Assembly: GCA_025455885.1 (NCBI GenBank)
Contig: JALOLR010000007.1
Span: 62,001 to 126,000, forward strand
Origin: Acidimicrobiales bacterium
GTDB taxonomy: Bacteria; Actinomycetota; Acidimicrobiia; Acidimicrobiales; Acidimicrobilacustridaceae
Reading direction: 5' to 3'
DNA length: 64,000 nucleotides
In this document: positions 24,537 through 33,667 of the stretch, in pieces
Position numbering within the stretch: position 1 is the stretch's first letter
How the letters are laid out: the number at the start of each line of letters is the position of its first letter
Program-made: the position numbers and the translations under genes
Notes under the pieces: model-generated
Told to the model about the DNA's origin: nothing
The model's input: only the letters and a program-made list of their open reading frames with translations
The model's database searches: none

Positions 24537-25529
24537 CTATTCGCAGGCGACGCCGTCGCCGTCCCCGTCGAGGCGCTCGCGGTACCCGGGTTCGCCGCGC
24601 AGGATGGGCGCCGCGCCGACGGCTCGAGCGGCGGCGCAGTTGGCGAAGTACACCTCGGATCCGCCGCCGTCGCCCGGTGGCGGTGCGGGCGGAGGGGCCG
24701 GCACGACGACCGACGGCGCCCCGCCCGGGCCGCCCGGGATGGCGTCGGCAGGCGTGGCGGGGGGACAGGTGTCGAGCATCTGGCCGAGCGCATCGCGCTC
24801 CCGGGTGGTGGCGGTCAGGTCGTAGGTGACCTTCACCCGCACCCAGGCGACCGCGTAGGCGCACCAGACCCCCCGGTCGGGTGGTCGCCACGCGTCGGGG
24901 GTGTCGGCCCCCTTCGCCTGGTTCGACGCCGCCGACGCCGGGACGAGACCCTGTTGGTCGTTGGCGAAGAGCCGCCGCCGGGCGGTCTCCCAGCGCCAGC
25001 CGCCGGACTCGAAGGCGTTGGCCAACGGGACCAGGTGGTCGATCTGGATCGCGCCCGGGTCCGTCGTCGCCACCCCGTCGTACGGCGAGACCCAGGAGCC
25101 CGACAGGACCTGGCAGCCCGGCCCGGTGGCGGCGGGCTGGAGGGAGGTGCGCAGCAGGGCGTCGTCGCGTTCGTCGCAGCCGTTGCCGTCGATGTCGTCC
25201 CAGTGGGGCCACTCGTCGCGCCGATAGGGTCGGTCGGGTCGCGGGCGGTCGTCGATCACCAGTGGCTCGAGTACGGCGCGCGGGTCGAACGGGGCCGGAG
25301 CGGCCACCGGCGGTGGGACCGGGGTGGTCGGTGGCGCGGTGGTCGGAGGCGTCGAGGTGGTCGGTGCCGCCGTCGTGGCCGGCACCCCGGTCGACGCCAC
25401 GACGACGGCCCGGCCGTCGTCGGGCGCACCGCAGCCGGTGACCAGGACGAGGGCGCCCCCGACGACCACGACCACGGCCCGCGGGAGCGGGGCCCGTTTC
25501 GTCGCTCGGTTCCACCGCGGTCGTCCCAC
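24537..25529 (-). CDS. Secreted lipoprotein nuclease with HNH (DUF1524-like) and excalibur domains
   Basis: A 330-aa exported protein. A basic N-terminus and hydrophobic stretch lead to a lipobox (LVTGC), then a long Thr/Pro linker. The central domain has the secreted HNH-nuclease pattern: QIDHLVPLANAFESGGW, then SNQAKGADTPDAW. The C-terminus is an excalibur calcium-binding domain (YFANCAAARAVG...DGDGDGVACE); a second Asp-rich stretch (DIDGNGCDERDD) precedes the nuclease core. It probably degrades extracellular DNA at the cell surface with Ca2+ or Mg2+. GTG 25529 has a GGAGGAG ribosome-binding site. Confidence 0.83.
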   Translation of the reverse strand: MGRPRWNRATKRAPLPRAVVVVVGGALVLVTGCGAPDDGRAVVVASTGVPATTAAPTTSTPPTTAPPTTPVPPPVAAPAPFDPRAVLEPLVIDDRPRPDRPYRRDEWPHWDDIDGNGCDERDDALLRTSLQPAATGPGCQVLSGSWVSPYDGVATTDPGAIQIDHLVPLANAFESGGWRWETARRRLFANDQQGLVPASAASNQAKGADTPDAWRPPDRGVWCAYAVAWVRVKVTYDLTATTRERDALGQMLDTCPPATPADAIPGGPGGAPSVVVPAPPPAPPPGDGGGSEVYFANCAAARAVGAAPILRGEPGYRERLDGDGDGVACE

Positions 25530-25584
25530 CGGCTCCTCCGCACCCAGCGTGGCACGGTGGTGGGCGCGGCCCGGGTCGCGTGCG

Positions 25585-25884
25585 TCAGGTGCCCGGTGGC
25601 GCGGCGGGCGGTTCGTCGTCGTCGTGGCTGTCGAGCTCGGCGGCGGTGACCAGCGTGGCGGCCAGGGCGACGGCCTTGTCGTAGACGAGGCGGAACGTGT
25701 ACTCCGCCGGTACCTCGTGGCCCTTCAGCGGGGGAGGCCCCAGCGAGCGCACCATGGCCGACGGGTCCTCGGACACCCGGATCGGGTGCGGCTCGGCGTC
25801 CGGGCCGTTCCCCCAGAACCGGACGCTCAGCTCGGTGCGGTCGGCCGGCCGGCGGCCCCGCGCCCCTCGACGGGATCGGCTCAT
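25585..25884 (-). CDS. Hypothetical protein coupled to the SNF2 helicase
   Basis: A 99-aa protein of unknown function. It has a basic N-terminus (MSRSRRGARGRRPADR), a beta-rich core (TELSVRFWGNG, EYTFRLVYDKAVALAATLV) and an acidic/proline tail. There are no transmembrane segments and no recognisable motif. Its ATG overlaps the helicase stop in an ATGA, so it is translated with the helicase and probably works with it; no function is claimed. Confidence 0.7.
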   Translation of the reverse strand: MSRSRRGARGRRPADRTELSVRFWGNGPDAEPHPIRVSEDPSAMVRSLGPPPLKGHEVPAEYTFRLVYDKAVALAATLVTAAELDSHDDDEPPAAPPGT

Positions 25885-28800
25885 GCGGCGTCGTCCTCCT
25901 CGGTGGCGACGGCGGGGATCGGCTCGGGGACCTCGGTGAGCACCTCGTCGGGGCGCAGACCCAGGGCCACCTTCACCTGCTCGGCGTCGAGGTCGCCGAG
26001 CGAGCTCGACTTCGGCAGCACGAGGTCGGCGATGTGGCGCTTGCCGGCCACGACCTCCTCGACGCGTTCGTCCACCGTGCCCGGGCACACGAGGCGGTGG
26101 GCGATGACGGTTTTGGTCTGGCCGATCCGCCAGGCCCGGTCGCGGGCCTGGTCCTCGACGGCGGGGTTCCACCACCGGTCGTAGAGCACCACGTGGTTGG
26201 CGTTGGTGAGGTTGAGGCCCGTGCCGCCCGCCTTGAGCGACAGGACGAGCGCACCGGGCCCCTCGAGGGCCTGGAAGTCGGCCACCAGCGTGTCACGAGC
26301 CCCACGTGACAGGCCGCCGTGGTAGCAGCCGACCGGGATCCCGAAGCGGCGGGTGAGGTGCTCGGCGAGCTTCACGCCCCATTCGGCGAAGTGGGTGAAC
26401 ACCAGCACCCGCTCCTCGGCGGCGTACACCACCTCGACGATCTCCTCGAGGCGGGCCAGCTTGCCCGAGCGCCCCTCGAGGGGACCGTCGTCGGCCCGGT
26501 AGGCCACGGGGTGGTTGCAGATCTGCTTCAGCGCGGTGATGGCCGCGAGGACCTGGCCCTTGCGTTGGTCGGCTCCCGATTCGGTGGCCGCGCCGGTGAC
26601 CAGGGCGTCGAGCACCGCCTGGTAGAGCCCGATCTGCTCGGGGGTCATCGAGCAGTGGTCGAGCTCGTCGATGCGGTCCGGGAGCTCAGCGGCGATGGCC
26701 GGCTCGGACTTGGTCCGGCGGAACACCAGGATCCCGTTCAGGGCCCGCAGCGCCTTCTCGGCGGCGTCGCGCCGGCCGTCGCCGTTGACCGACAGGGCGG
26801 CCACGAAGGCGGGGCGGGGGCCGACGAGCCCCGGGTTGGTGAAGTCCAGGATGGCCCACAGGTCGCCGAGGCCGTTCTCGATCGGTGTGCCGGTGAGGGC
26901 CAGCCGGGTGCGGGCGTCGAGGCGGCGCAGTTGCTGAGAGGTCTCGTTGGCCGGGTTCTTGATCGCCTGGGCCTCGTCGAGCACGACCGTGGAGAAGTGC
27001 ACCTTCTCCAGGGCCTCGATGTCACGGACCGCGGTGGAGTAGGTGGTGATGACGACGTCGGCGCCGTCGACCTCGGCGGCGAGGCTCTCCGCCGACGCCC
27101 GGGAGGCGCCGTGGTGGACCACGACCTTCATCCCGGGCGTGAACTTTCGGGCCTCCGAGGCCCAGTTGCCCACCACGGCGGGCGGGGCGATCACCAGGGC
27201 GGGATCGTCGTCGGACAGGCCGACCAGGTGGGCCAGGAGGGTGGGGGTCTTGCCGAGGCCCATGTCGAGAGCCAGACACCCGCCGAGGCCCGTCGACTCG
27301 AGGAATCCCAGCCAGGCGAGCGCCTCGCCCTGGTAGCTGCGCAGGGCACCGGTGAACCCCTCGGGGTCGGGCGCCGGTTCGAGTGTGGCGGTGGAGGCCT
27401 TCTCCAAGAGGTCGGCGGCCCAGCCCGATCCCGAGATCGAGATGCCCCCGGCGAGCGGTGAGCCGTCGAGCCCGAGGGCCTGGCGGAGCATCTCCGCGCC
27501 CGACATGCGGGTCCGGTCGGCGCGCTCGGCCAGCGCGTCGGCGGCCGCCGCCAGGTCGGCGTGGTCGAGCGCCACCCACCGGCCGCCCACCCGTACCAGC
27601 GGGCGGGCCTCGGCGGCGAGGCGCCGGATGTCGGCGGCGCTCAGCTCGACGTCGTCGAACACCGCGGTCCAGCGCACGTCGGCGAGCTGGTTGGCGCCGA
27701 CGGCGGTCGACCCCCCCTCGGCCCAGAGGCGCAGCGACGGGGTGGGCGTGCGCCGCGACAGCGCCGGCACCCGGACGTCGAAGCCGGCGTCGCGCAGGAC
27801 GGGGCCGACCTCGGTCATCAGCTCCCAGGCCTCGGCCTGGCTGAGCACCACCTCGCCCCGGCGCAGGCTGCCGGGTCGCTTGAGCGGCTCGAAGAGCCGT
27901 TCGAGGCGCACCAGGTTGGCCTCCATCTCGCGGCGTTGGTTGCCGGCGTTGACGAGGGCCACCTCGACGGGCGTGAGGCGCTGGTTGCCGCTCTGGGCGA
28001 ACACCGCCAGGTGCCACGCGTCGCCCGAGTCGGGCGGATCCAGCTGGACGACCAGCGGGCTGTAGGACTTGCCGGTGACGGGCGCCGACCAGCGGTCGAG
28101 GGCGCTGGTCAGGTCACCGACCATGCCGGCCGGGGCTTCGAACGCGGAGCCGTCGAGGTGGGCCAGCAACGTCTCGGCCAGCTCGTGGGGCGTGCGGGTC
28201 TCCGGGGGCGCGGCGGGCACCTCGACGCGCTTGGCGGCGTCGCGGCAGATGACGTCGACCACCTCGGCGAGCACCGAGCGGGTGAGGGTGGGGGCGTCGA
28301 CGTTCGTCCCGAGGACCCCGACCGCGCCCGGCATGGACTCGGCGGTACGGCGGAGCCGCTCGACGTCGACGAGCGCCGGCGTCCAGGTGACCACGTACGA
28401 GGGCTTCTGGCGGCTCTTGCGATGGATCCGCCGGACGTGGGGCACCATCGCGCCCTTCGCCACGAGCTCCACGGCCCACGCCGCCACGTGCCCGAGCCAG
28501 CGGGCGCTGGCGCCGAGACCGTCGACGTCGCGGTCGGTGCAGTCGGCCAGCAGCCATCCGAGTACGGCCCCGACGTGGGTCTCGGCGGCGGCGGCACGGC
28601 CGCTGCCGTCCGGCAGCTGCACCGGGGCTCGGTTCTCCCAGATCGAGGGGGAGGCGGTGGCGGCGAGGGCGGCCTCCAGGCCGGCCCGGTCGACGGCGGG
28701 CTGACCCGGACCGCCGGCCCAGGCGACCAGCTTCCGGTCGGCCCAGCTCAGCTGCAGGGCGACGGGTCCCACGGCGGGCTCGGCGGGGGCGGGCGGCTCG

Positions 28801-29177
28801 GGCTCGGCGATGCCGAGGAGCCGGTCGAGGACCCGTTCGAGGCGGGCCTGTTCGCCCTCGAGGTCGGCGACGGCCTGGGCGGCATCGGCCGAACGGGCCC
28901 GCCGCACGGCGGTGAGGGCCTCGTCGGTCTCGTGCAACAGCTCGAGCAGGGCCCGTTGCCACGCACCCGGCTCGGCTTCGAGGCGGGCGGTGGCCTCGTC
29001 GTCGGCCTCGTCCCAGGCGTGGGCCTCGACCAGGGCCAGGAAGCCGGGATCGCGGGCGACGGCGGCCTCGGCCCTGACGTCGGACGCCGGACGCGGTCCC
29101 GCCGACGGGGCCGCATCGGTGCCGGCCTCCTCGGTGGCGGCTCCGTCCATCATCGCCGTGTTGCCCGCTTCGTCCAC
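25881..29177 (-). CDS. SNF2/Rad54-family helicase (HepA-like)
   Basis: Large Swi2/Snf2 ATPase of 1098 aa. The N-terminal 550 residues are the bacterial SNF2-associated region. The motor follows: motif I DMGLGKT (near 637), DEAQAIKN (near 736), TGTPIENGLGDLW, and the second RecA lobe with VFTHFAEWG, SLKAGGTGLNLTNANHVVLYDRWWNP and the QARDRAWRIGQ arginine-finger motif. Such proteins remodel or translocate along DNA-protein complexes. No nuclease or methylase lies nearby, so this does not look like a DISARM-type defence locus. GTG 29177 is preferred because GAGAGG sits 9 bases upstream; ATG 29153 and 29228 are alternatives. Confidence 0.9.
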   Translation of the reverse strand: MDEAGNTAMMDGAATEEAGTDAAPSAGPRPASDVRAEAAVARDPGFLALVEAHAWDEADDEATARLEAEPGAWQRALLELLHETDEALTAVRRARSADAAQAVADLEGEQARLERVLDRLLGIAEPEPPAPAEPAVGPVALQLSWADRKLVAWAGGPGQPAVDRAGLEAALAATASPSIWENRAPVQLPDGSGRAAAAETHVGAVLGWLLADCTDRDVDGLGASARWLGHVAAWAVELVAKGAMVPHVRRIHRKSRQKPSYVVTWTPALVDVERLRRTAESMPGAVGVLGTNVDAPTLTRSVLAEVVDVICRDAAKRVEVPAAPPETRTPHELAETLLAHLDGSAFEAPAGMVGDLTSALDRWSAPVTGKSYSPLVVQLDPPDSGDAWHLAVFAQSGNQRLTPVEVALVNAGNQRREMEANLVRLERLFEPLKRPGSLRRGEVVLSQAEAWELMTEVGPVLRDAGFDVRVPALSRRTPTPSLRLWAEGGSTAVGANQLADVRWTAVFDDVELSAADIRRLAAEARPLVRVGGRWVALDHADLAAAADALAERADRTRMSGAEMLRQALGLDGSPLAGGISISGSGWAADLLEKASTATLEPAPDPEGFTGALRSYQGEALAWLGFLESTGLGGCLALDMGLGKTPTLLAHLVGLSDDDPALVIAPPAVVGNWASEARKFTPGMKVVVHHGASRASAESLAAEVDGADVVITTYSTAVRDIEALEKVHFSTVVLDEAQAIKNPANETSQQLRRLDARTRLALTGTPIENGLGDLWAILDFTNPGLVGPRPAFVAALSVNGDGRRDAAEKALRALNGILVFRRTKSEPAIAAELPDRIDELDHCSMTPEQIGLYQAVLDALVTGAATESGADQRKGQVLAAITALKQICNHPVAYRADDGPLEGRSGKLARLEEIVEVVYAAEERVLVFTHFAEWGVKLAEHLTRRFGIPVGCYHGGLSRGARDTLVADFQALEGPGALVLSLKAGGTGLNLTNANHVVLYDRWWNPAVEDQARDRAWRIGQTKTVIAHRLVCPGTVDERVEEVVAGKRHIADLVLPKSSSLGDLDAEQVKVALGLRPDEVLTEVPEPIPAVATEEDDAA

Positions 29178-29551
29178 TCGGTCTGTCCTCTCGTGGGCAT
29201 CCTTGCGCCGCGGCCGGTGCGACCGCACCGTGACCGTCCCGACCCTCGGGTGTCCCCCGCGTCCGGATGCCGTCCGGTCGTCCTCGCCCGGTCTCCCGGC
29301 GCACCCGGTGGCGGGCGGGGAGTCGGCGCACCGGGGGGTGGCCGAGTCGGCGTCACTGCGTCACACGCGCTGACCGACACACGAGCGCCCCCCGGAGAGC
29401 CGGCGGGCGCGAACGACGGTGCGAGTGTACCGGCTCGACGCCGGCTGGGGAACCATCGCCACCGCGGTGGTCGATCCGGCCCCGCTCGTGAGGTGCGCCG
29501 GAAGCGCCAGGGTTCGTCGTACCCGGGCCCGGATCCCGCCCGGTCGTCGGG
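29178..29551. other. Intergenic region without a gene
   Basis: About 375 bases between the helicase start and the ABC permease stop, both on the minus strand. It should contain the helicase promoter; TACACT on the minus strand at 29429-29424 is a weak -10 candidate without a clear -35. I saw no ribosome-binding-site-supported frame, hairpin or RNA gene. Confidence 0.4.
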
Positions 29552-30400
29552 TCAGGCGGCGGTGGAGCGGTTGAACTTGCGCGACGCCAGCCCGGCGAAC
29601 ACCACGGTGATCCCGACCGCCCAGGCCACCGAGATCCACAGGGCCGACCCGGGGTCGTTGCCGTTGTAGAGGGCCCGGGAGGCGTTGACCAGCTGGGTGA
29701 ACGGGTTGGCGTCGGCGATCGGCTGCAGCCACGAGGGCATCGTCTCGGTGCTCACGAACGCCGAGGAGATGAACGTGAGCGGGAACATCCAGATGAACCC
29801 GGCGGAGTTGGCGGCCTCGACGGACTTCACCGAGAGGCCGATGTAGGCCTGGATCCACGAGAAGGCGTAGCTGAATCCGAGCAGAAGGAGGGTCGCGCCG
29901 ATCGCCGCACCGATGGTCCCGCCGAAGCGGAAGCCGATCAGGAAGCCGACCACCAGCATCACGACGAACGTGAGGACGTTGCGGAGGAGATCGGAGATGG
30001 TGCGGCCGATGAGCACGGCCGGGTGGAACATCGGCAGCGAGCGGAGGCGGTCGATGATGCCTCGCTGCAGGTCCTCGGCCACGCCGACCCCGGTGAAGGC
30101 CGACCCGAACAGCACGGTCTGGGCGAAGACGCCGGGGAGCAGGTACTGGGTGTAGTCGTCGTAGCCGGGGATGGCGCCGATGGCGCCGCCGAAGACGTAG
30201 TTGAACAACAGCACGAACATCACCGGCTGGATGGTGGCGAAGATCAACAGCTCGGGGTTGCGGGGCACGACCTTGAGATGGCGGACGGCCTCCGTCCAGC
30301 TGTCGCGCCACATCCAGATCGGCCCGTGGGGCGTCTCCCGGGTGAGCGTGGCGCCGGCGGGGGCCGCGACCGTGGCGTCGAGGGTGGCGTCGGTGGTCAT
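29552..30400 (-). CDS. ABC-2 type transporter permease (DrrB-like)
   Basis: Integral membrane permease of 282 aa with about six hydrophobic segments, starting near [22 protein letters not shown] and ending near [21 protein letters not shown]. The central ABC-2 signature ([16 protein letters not shown]) is typical of DrrB-type exporters. It partners the ATPase encoded just upstream, with an ATGA overlap. Such exporters extrude drugs or lipids; the substrate is unknown, and no biosynthetic cluster lies alongside to suggest self-resistance. Confidence 0.88.
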   Translation of the reverse strand: MTTDATLDATVAAPAGATLTRETPHGPIWMWRDSWTEAVRHLKVVPRNPELLIFATIQPVMFVLLFNYVFGGAIGAIPGYDDYTQYLLPGVFAQTVLFGSAFTGVGVAEDLQRGIIDRLRSLPMFHPAVLIGRTISDLLRNVLTFVVMLVVGFLIGFRFGGTIGAAIGATLLLLGFSYAFSWIQAYIGLSVKSVEAANSAGFIWMFPLTFISSAFVSTETMPSWLQPIADANPFTQLVNASRALYNGNDPGSALWISVAWAVGITVVFAGLASRKFNRSTAA

Positions 30401-31380
30401 GAGGGCTCTCCGTCGGTCTCGTCGCCGGCCTCGGCCGTGTGGCCGGTCAGTTGCAGGAACACGTCGTCGAGCGTGGGTCGACGGATGACGACGTCGAGGA
30501 CCTCGATGCCGTCGTCGTCGAGCTGGCGCACGATCTGGGGGACCAGCTTGTGGGTGTCGGTGACGGCGATGCACACCGTTCGGGCGACCCGGTCGACCGC
30601 CTCGGTGCCCATCGACCGGGGTCGCAGCAGCTCGGCGGTGCGGGCGAGGTCGTCACCGTCGGCCACGGTGACCTCGAGTCGGTCGCCACCGAACTCGCCC
30701 TTGAGCTCGCTGGCGGTTCCCTTGGCGATCACCAGACCGTGGTCGATGACGACGATGTCGCGGGCGAGCCGCTCGGCCTCGTCGAGGTACTGGGTGGTGA
30801 GCAGCAGCGTGGTGCCGTCGGCCACCAGCTCCTCGATGAGCTCCCACATCCCGATCCGGCTGCGCGGATCGAGCCCGGTGGTCGGTTCGTCGAGGAACAG
30901 CACCGCCGGCCGGGAGATCAGGCTCATGGCGATGTCGAGGCGGCGCCGCATGCCGCCCGAGTAGCCCTTGACGACGCGGTCGGCGGCGCCGGTCAGGTCG
31001 AAGCGCTCGAGGAGCTCGCGCCCCCGGGCCCGGGCCTCGGCGATCGGCAGGTGGTACAGGCGGCCGACGTGCTCGAGGTTCTCGGCGCCGGTGAGGCGGT
31101 CGTCGACGGCGGCGTACTGCCCGGTGAGCCCGATGCGGCTGCGGGCCGAGCGGGGGTCGGCGACCACGTCGACGCCGTCGATGACGGCGCGACCGGAGTC
31201 GGGCTTCAACAGGGTGGCCAGGATGCGCACCGTGGTGGTCTTGCCGGCGCCGTTGGGACCGAGCAGGCCGAGCACGGTGCCGGGCTCGACGGCGAGGTCG
31301 ACGCCCCGGAGCGCCTCGGTGTCGCCGAAGCGCTTCGTCAGGCCGTGGGCCTCGACCGCGTAGGTGGTCGTGATGGTCAT
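30397..31380 (-). CDS. ABC transporter ATPase (DrrA-like)
   Basis: ATP-binding subunit of 327 aa. Walker A is [10 protein letters not shown] (41-50), the signature [12 protein letters not shown], and Walker [17 protein letters not shown], followed by the switch region TTQYLDEAE. The C-terminal extension (residues about 240-315, ending in [13 protein letters not shown]) is the DrrA-type domain that couples to the permease. The gene is first in the exporter operon. A perfect 8-bp inverted repeat (31397-31420) lies just upstream of its ribosome-binding region. Confidence 0.92.
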   Translation of the reverse strand: MTITTTYAVEAHGLTKRFGDTEALRGVDLAVEPGTVLGLLGPNGAGKTTTVRILATLLKPDSGRAVIDGVDVVADPRSARSRIGLTGQYAAVDDRLTGAENLEHVGRLYHLPIAEARARGRELLERFDLTGAADRVVKGYSGGMRRRLDIAMSLISRPAVLFLDEPTTGLDPRSRIGMWELIEELVADGTTLLLTTQYLDEAERLARDIVVIDHGLVIAKGTASELKGEFGGDRLEVTVADGDDLARTAELLRPRSMGTEAVDRVARTVCIAVTDTHKLVPQIVRQLDDDGIEVLDVVIRRPTLDDVFLQLTGHTAEAGDETDGEPS

Positions 31381-31396
31381 GGTGGGGAGGACTCCT

Positions 31397-31420
31397 TCGC
31401 CGATCGGAACTCATCGGCGA
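31397..31420. promoter_or_regulatory. Inverted repeat upstream of the ABC exporter operon
   Basis: TCGCCGAT (31397-31404) and ATCGGCGA (31413-31420) are perfect inverted copies around 8 bases, 17 bases before the ATPase start. It could be a repressor operator or a leader hairpin covering the AAGGAG ribosome-binding site. No regulator gene is adjacent. Confidence 0.4.
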
Positions 31421-31521
31421 TCATCGGGCGTCGGCCGGCGCGCCCGGCCAAGCTACCGGCGCCCTGTGACCTTTCCCGTGGCGATTTCGACCTGTTGGGC
31501 GGAGGTTCGCCCGCCGTCCAC

Positions 31522-32544
31522 CTACCGAGCGCGCAGGAAGCGCCGGATCGACGCGGCCGACCAGTTGTCGTGGTCCTCGCCGTGGGCGGTGAGGCCGTCG
31601 AAGCTCCACTCGGTGAGGCAGTTCACCGTGACCAGGTTCGGGTTGAGGGCCACCATCAGCCGGTTGCGGCAGCGTCCCTCGGCGTGGAGCCTGCGGCCCA
31701 GCTCGTCGTCGATGTCGAGCACGACGCGTACGGGAGCCCCGGTGTCGGGGTCCCGTTCGACGACCTCCCGGCGGGCGGAGGTGAGCTTGGCCCACCGGCC
31801 GTCGCGGATCACGTAGCCGTGGATCCCGATGCAGCCGTCGGCCGACGCCGGGTCGCCGCCGTAGTTCATGGTGATGGCGTGGAAGCCCTCGGCCGGCGAG
31901 GCGGTGGCATAGCTGTACCCGCCGTTGGTGGCCCCGTGGAGGCTGTCGCCGAACTGCGAGCGCGGACCCCACGAGCGGTCCCGGAAGCCGTAGCTGTCGA
32001 CGGCGATCTCCTCGCCGTCGAGCACGATCGTGCCGGTGTAGCGGCCGGGCTGGTCGAGGTGCGACGTGCCCAGGAGGTTGGGCCGGGCCACTGCGTCGAA
32101 GGTGAGGTCGAGGTGCAGGTCGTCGGCGTCGGGGTCGTCGAAGCGCAGCTCGTAGCGCTGCAGCGGCTCGACGGTCCGGTAGCGGATGCCGTTCGGCAGA
32201 TGGATGTCCGTCAGCGGCTGTGCGGGGATGGGAAGGTGCCAGAAGTTCTTGGCGTAGCGGCAGTTCCAGATCTGGTCGCCGGACTCGTCCCAGACGTAGA
32301 CCGCGGCGGCCATGACCCCCTGGTTCGGGCGGAAGAACGGGTAGAGCTGGCCCGACAGCCCGTGGTCGGGGGCGGTGAAGGTGAACCAGCACGTCTCGGT
32401 CCAGAACGGGTCGTCGTCGGTCGGCGGGTGGAAGTCGTCGTCGGCGGCGGTCGGCTCGGCCCCCGCCGTCGGGATGTGGTCGGGGATGGCGGGTCCGGCG
32501 CCCACCTCGTCGGTCGCGTCGTCGGTCGCGGCGTCGTCGGTCAT
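31522..32544 (-). CDS. DUF7064/7065-like (lipocalin-fold) protein
   Basis: A 340-aa soluble protein recognised by DPFWTETCWFTFTAPDHGLSGQLYPFFRPNQGV near the N-terminus and the mid-protein FRDRSWGPR segment, patterns I associate with the DUF7064/DUF7065 group, distant relatives of AttH/CrtC-type lipocalin-like proteins. No catalytic residues can be assigned. The first 35 residues are acidic and low complexity. ATG 32544 lies in a 4-base overlap with the stop of the phosphotransferase gene, a pairing that suggests a shared lipid or terpenoid substrate, but this is speculative. Confidence 0.7.
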   Translation of the reverse strand: MTDDAATDDATDEVGAGPAIPDHIPTAGAEPTAADDDFHPPTDDDPFWTETCWFTFTAPDHGLSGQLYPFFRPNQGVMAAAVYVWDESGDQIWNCRYAKNFWHLPIPAQPLTDIHLPNGIRYRTVEPLQRYELRFDDPDADDLHLDLTFDAVARPNLLGTSHLDQPGRYTGTIVLDGEEIAVDSYGFRDRSWGPRSQFGDSLHGATNGGYSYATASPAEGFHAITMNYGGDPASADGCIGIHGYVIRDGRWAKLTSARREVVERDPDTGAPVRVVLDIDDELGRRLHAEGRCRNRLMVALNPNLVTVNCLTEWSFDGLTAHGEDHDNWSAASIRRFLRAR

Positions 32545-33626
32545 CGGTCGTGCTCCTCGAGGAGGTGGGCGAGGCAGGCCGAGGCCGGGTTCTCCAGCCA
32601 GATCGTGTTGTCGGCGGGGAGGTGGCCCCGGGCCACCATCCGGTTCATCACCCGCACCACGATGGCGGTGTAGCGGAAGGCGGCGAAGATCTCCCACCAC
32701 GCCGTGTCGCCGACGATCCGACCGGACACGGCCTCGTAGTGCTCGACCTGCTCGGCCCGGGTGGCCTCGCCGGGGAGGCGCTCCGCGTCGGAGATCTCGT
32801 GGGCCCAGCGGTCGGCCATGAGCCACCAGCCGAGGTCGACCTCGGGCGGGGCGATGCAGGCCGCCTCGAAGTCGGTCAGGCAGGCCGGCCGGTCGTCGTG
32901 CCAGATGATGTTGCCGAGCCGTGGGTCGCCCCAGCACAGGGTGGCCGGGGAGCCGTCCGGGACGTCGCCGCGCAGCCACGTCCGCGCCGTCGACCACAGC
33001 GGGTGCTCGCGCCCGGCGAGCTCGAGGTCGCCGTAGGCCTCCCACAGGTCGAGCTGGTGACCGGCGCTCGGTTCGGTGCCCGGGGCCAGCAGCCAGGCGA
33101 ACCCGTCGGCGCGCCAGTCGACGGCGTGGACCGCGGCCAGCGCCTCCACGCCGGTGCGCGTCATGGTGCGCCGCCGGGCGGGGTCGAGGGCGGTGAAGAA
33201 GCCCTCCAGGGTGTACATCGGCGACTCGATGGGCACCATCCCCTCGACGAAGCCCATCACGAAGAACGGCGCTCCGAGCACCTCGGCGGACGCCTCGTAG
33301 CCGAGGAGCGGGGCCAGGGGCACCCGGCCGGTGGCGGCCAGCGCCTCCATCACCCGGTGCTGGATCTCCACCTCGACGGTGAGGCCCGGCACCTGGGTCG
33401 GGTACACGGGCGGGTCGGGGGTCTCCCTGCGCAGCACCAGTCGTGAAGCTCGATCACCGTCCACCGACCTCCACGTCGCGTCGAGGACGACGGTCTCGGC
33501 CGAGAAGCCGCTGCTCGGCGCCCCGGCCGGTGTGAGGCGCACCTCCCCCACGGCCCCGAGCCGCGGCGCCAGCCACCGGCCGAGCGCCTCCGTCGTCGCG
33601 TCGTCGGTGTCGTCCCCCTCGTGCAC
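32541..33626 (-). CDS. Aminoglycoside phosphotransferase-like kinase (ACAD10/11-type)
   Basis: Kinase-fold protein of 361 aa in the APH/choline-kinase superfamily. The catalytic loop appears as LCWGDPRLGNIIW (the Asp in the Brenner-type motif) and the metal-binding DFE as LTDFEAACIAPPEVDLGWW. The PTQVPGLTVEVEIQHRVMEAL and PFFVMGFVEGMVP segments are typical of the branch related to ACAD10/11, which phosphorylates hydroxyacyl or similar small substrates rather than antibiotics. GTG 33626 has TAGACC 6 bases upstream. It heads a two-gene operon with the DUF7064-like gene. Confidence 0.8.
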   Translation of the reverse strand: MHEGDDTDDATTEALGRWLAPRLGAVGEVRLTPAGAPSSGFSAETVVLDATWRSVDGDRASRLVLRRETPDPPVYPTQVPGLTVEVEIQHRVMEALAATGRVPLAPLLGYEASAEVLGAPFFVMGFVEGMVPIESPMYTLEGFFTALDPARRRTMTRTGVEALAAVHAVDWRADGFAWLLAPGTEPSAGHQLDLWEAYGDLELAGREHPLWSTARTWLRGDVPDGSPATLCWGDPRLGNIIWHDDRPACLTDFEAACIAPPEVDLGWWLMADRWAHEISDAERLPGEATRAEQVEHYEAVSGRIVGDTAWWEIFAAFRYTAIVVRVMNRMVARGHLPADNTIWLENPASACLAHLLEEHDR

Positions 33627-33632
33627 GGGTCC

Positions 33633-33638
33633 GGTCTA
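33633..33638 (-). promoter_or_regulatory. Possible -10 box of the phosphotransferase operon
   Basis: TAGACC on the minus strand lies 6 bases before GTG 33626. It has the leaderless spacing seen elsewhere but lacks the final T, so support is weak. Confidence 0.3.
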
Positions 33639-33667
33639 GTGCACCCGGGCCCGGCCCCGCCGGTCGC

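Noticed and set aside
25585-29177. SNF2 helicase as part of a phage-defence island
   Set aside because: Neighbours are a small unknown protein, a nuclease lipoprotein on a separate unit and housekeeping genes; no methylase, phospholipase D or other defence partner is present.
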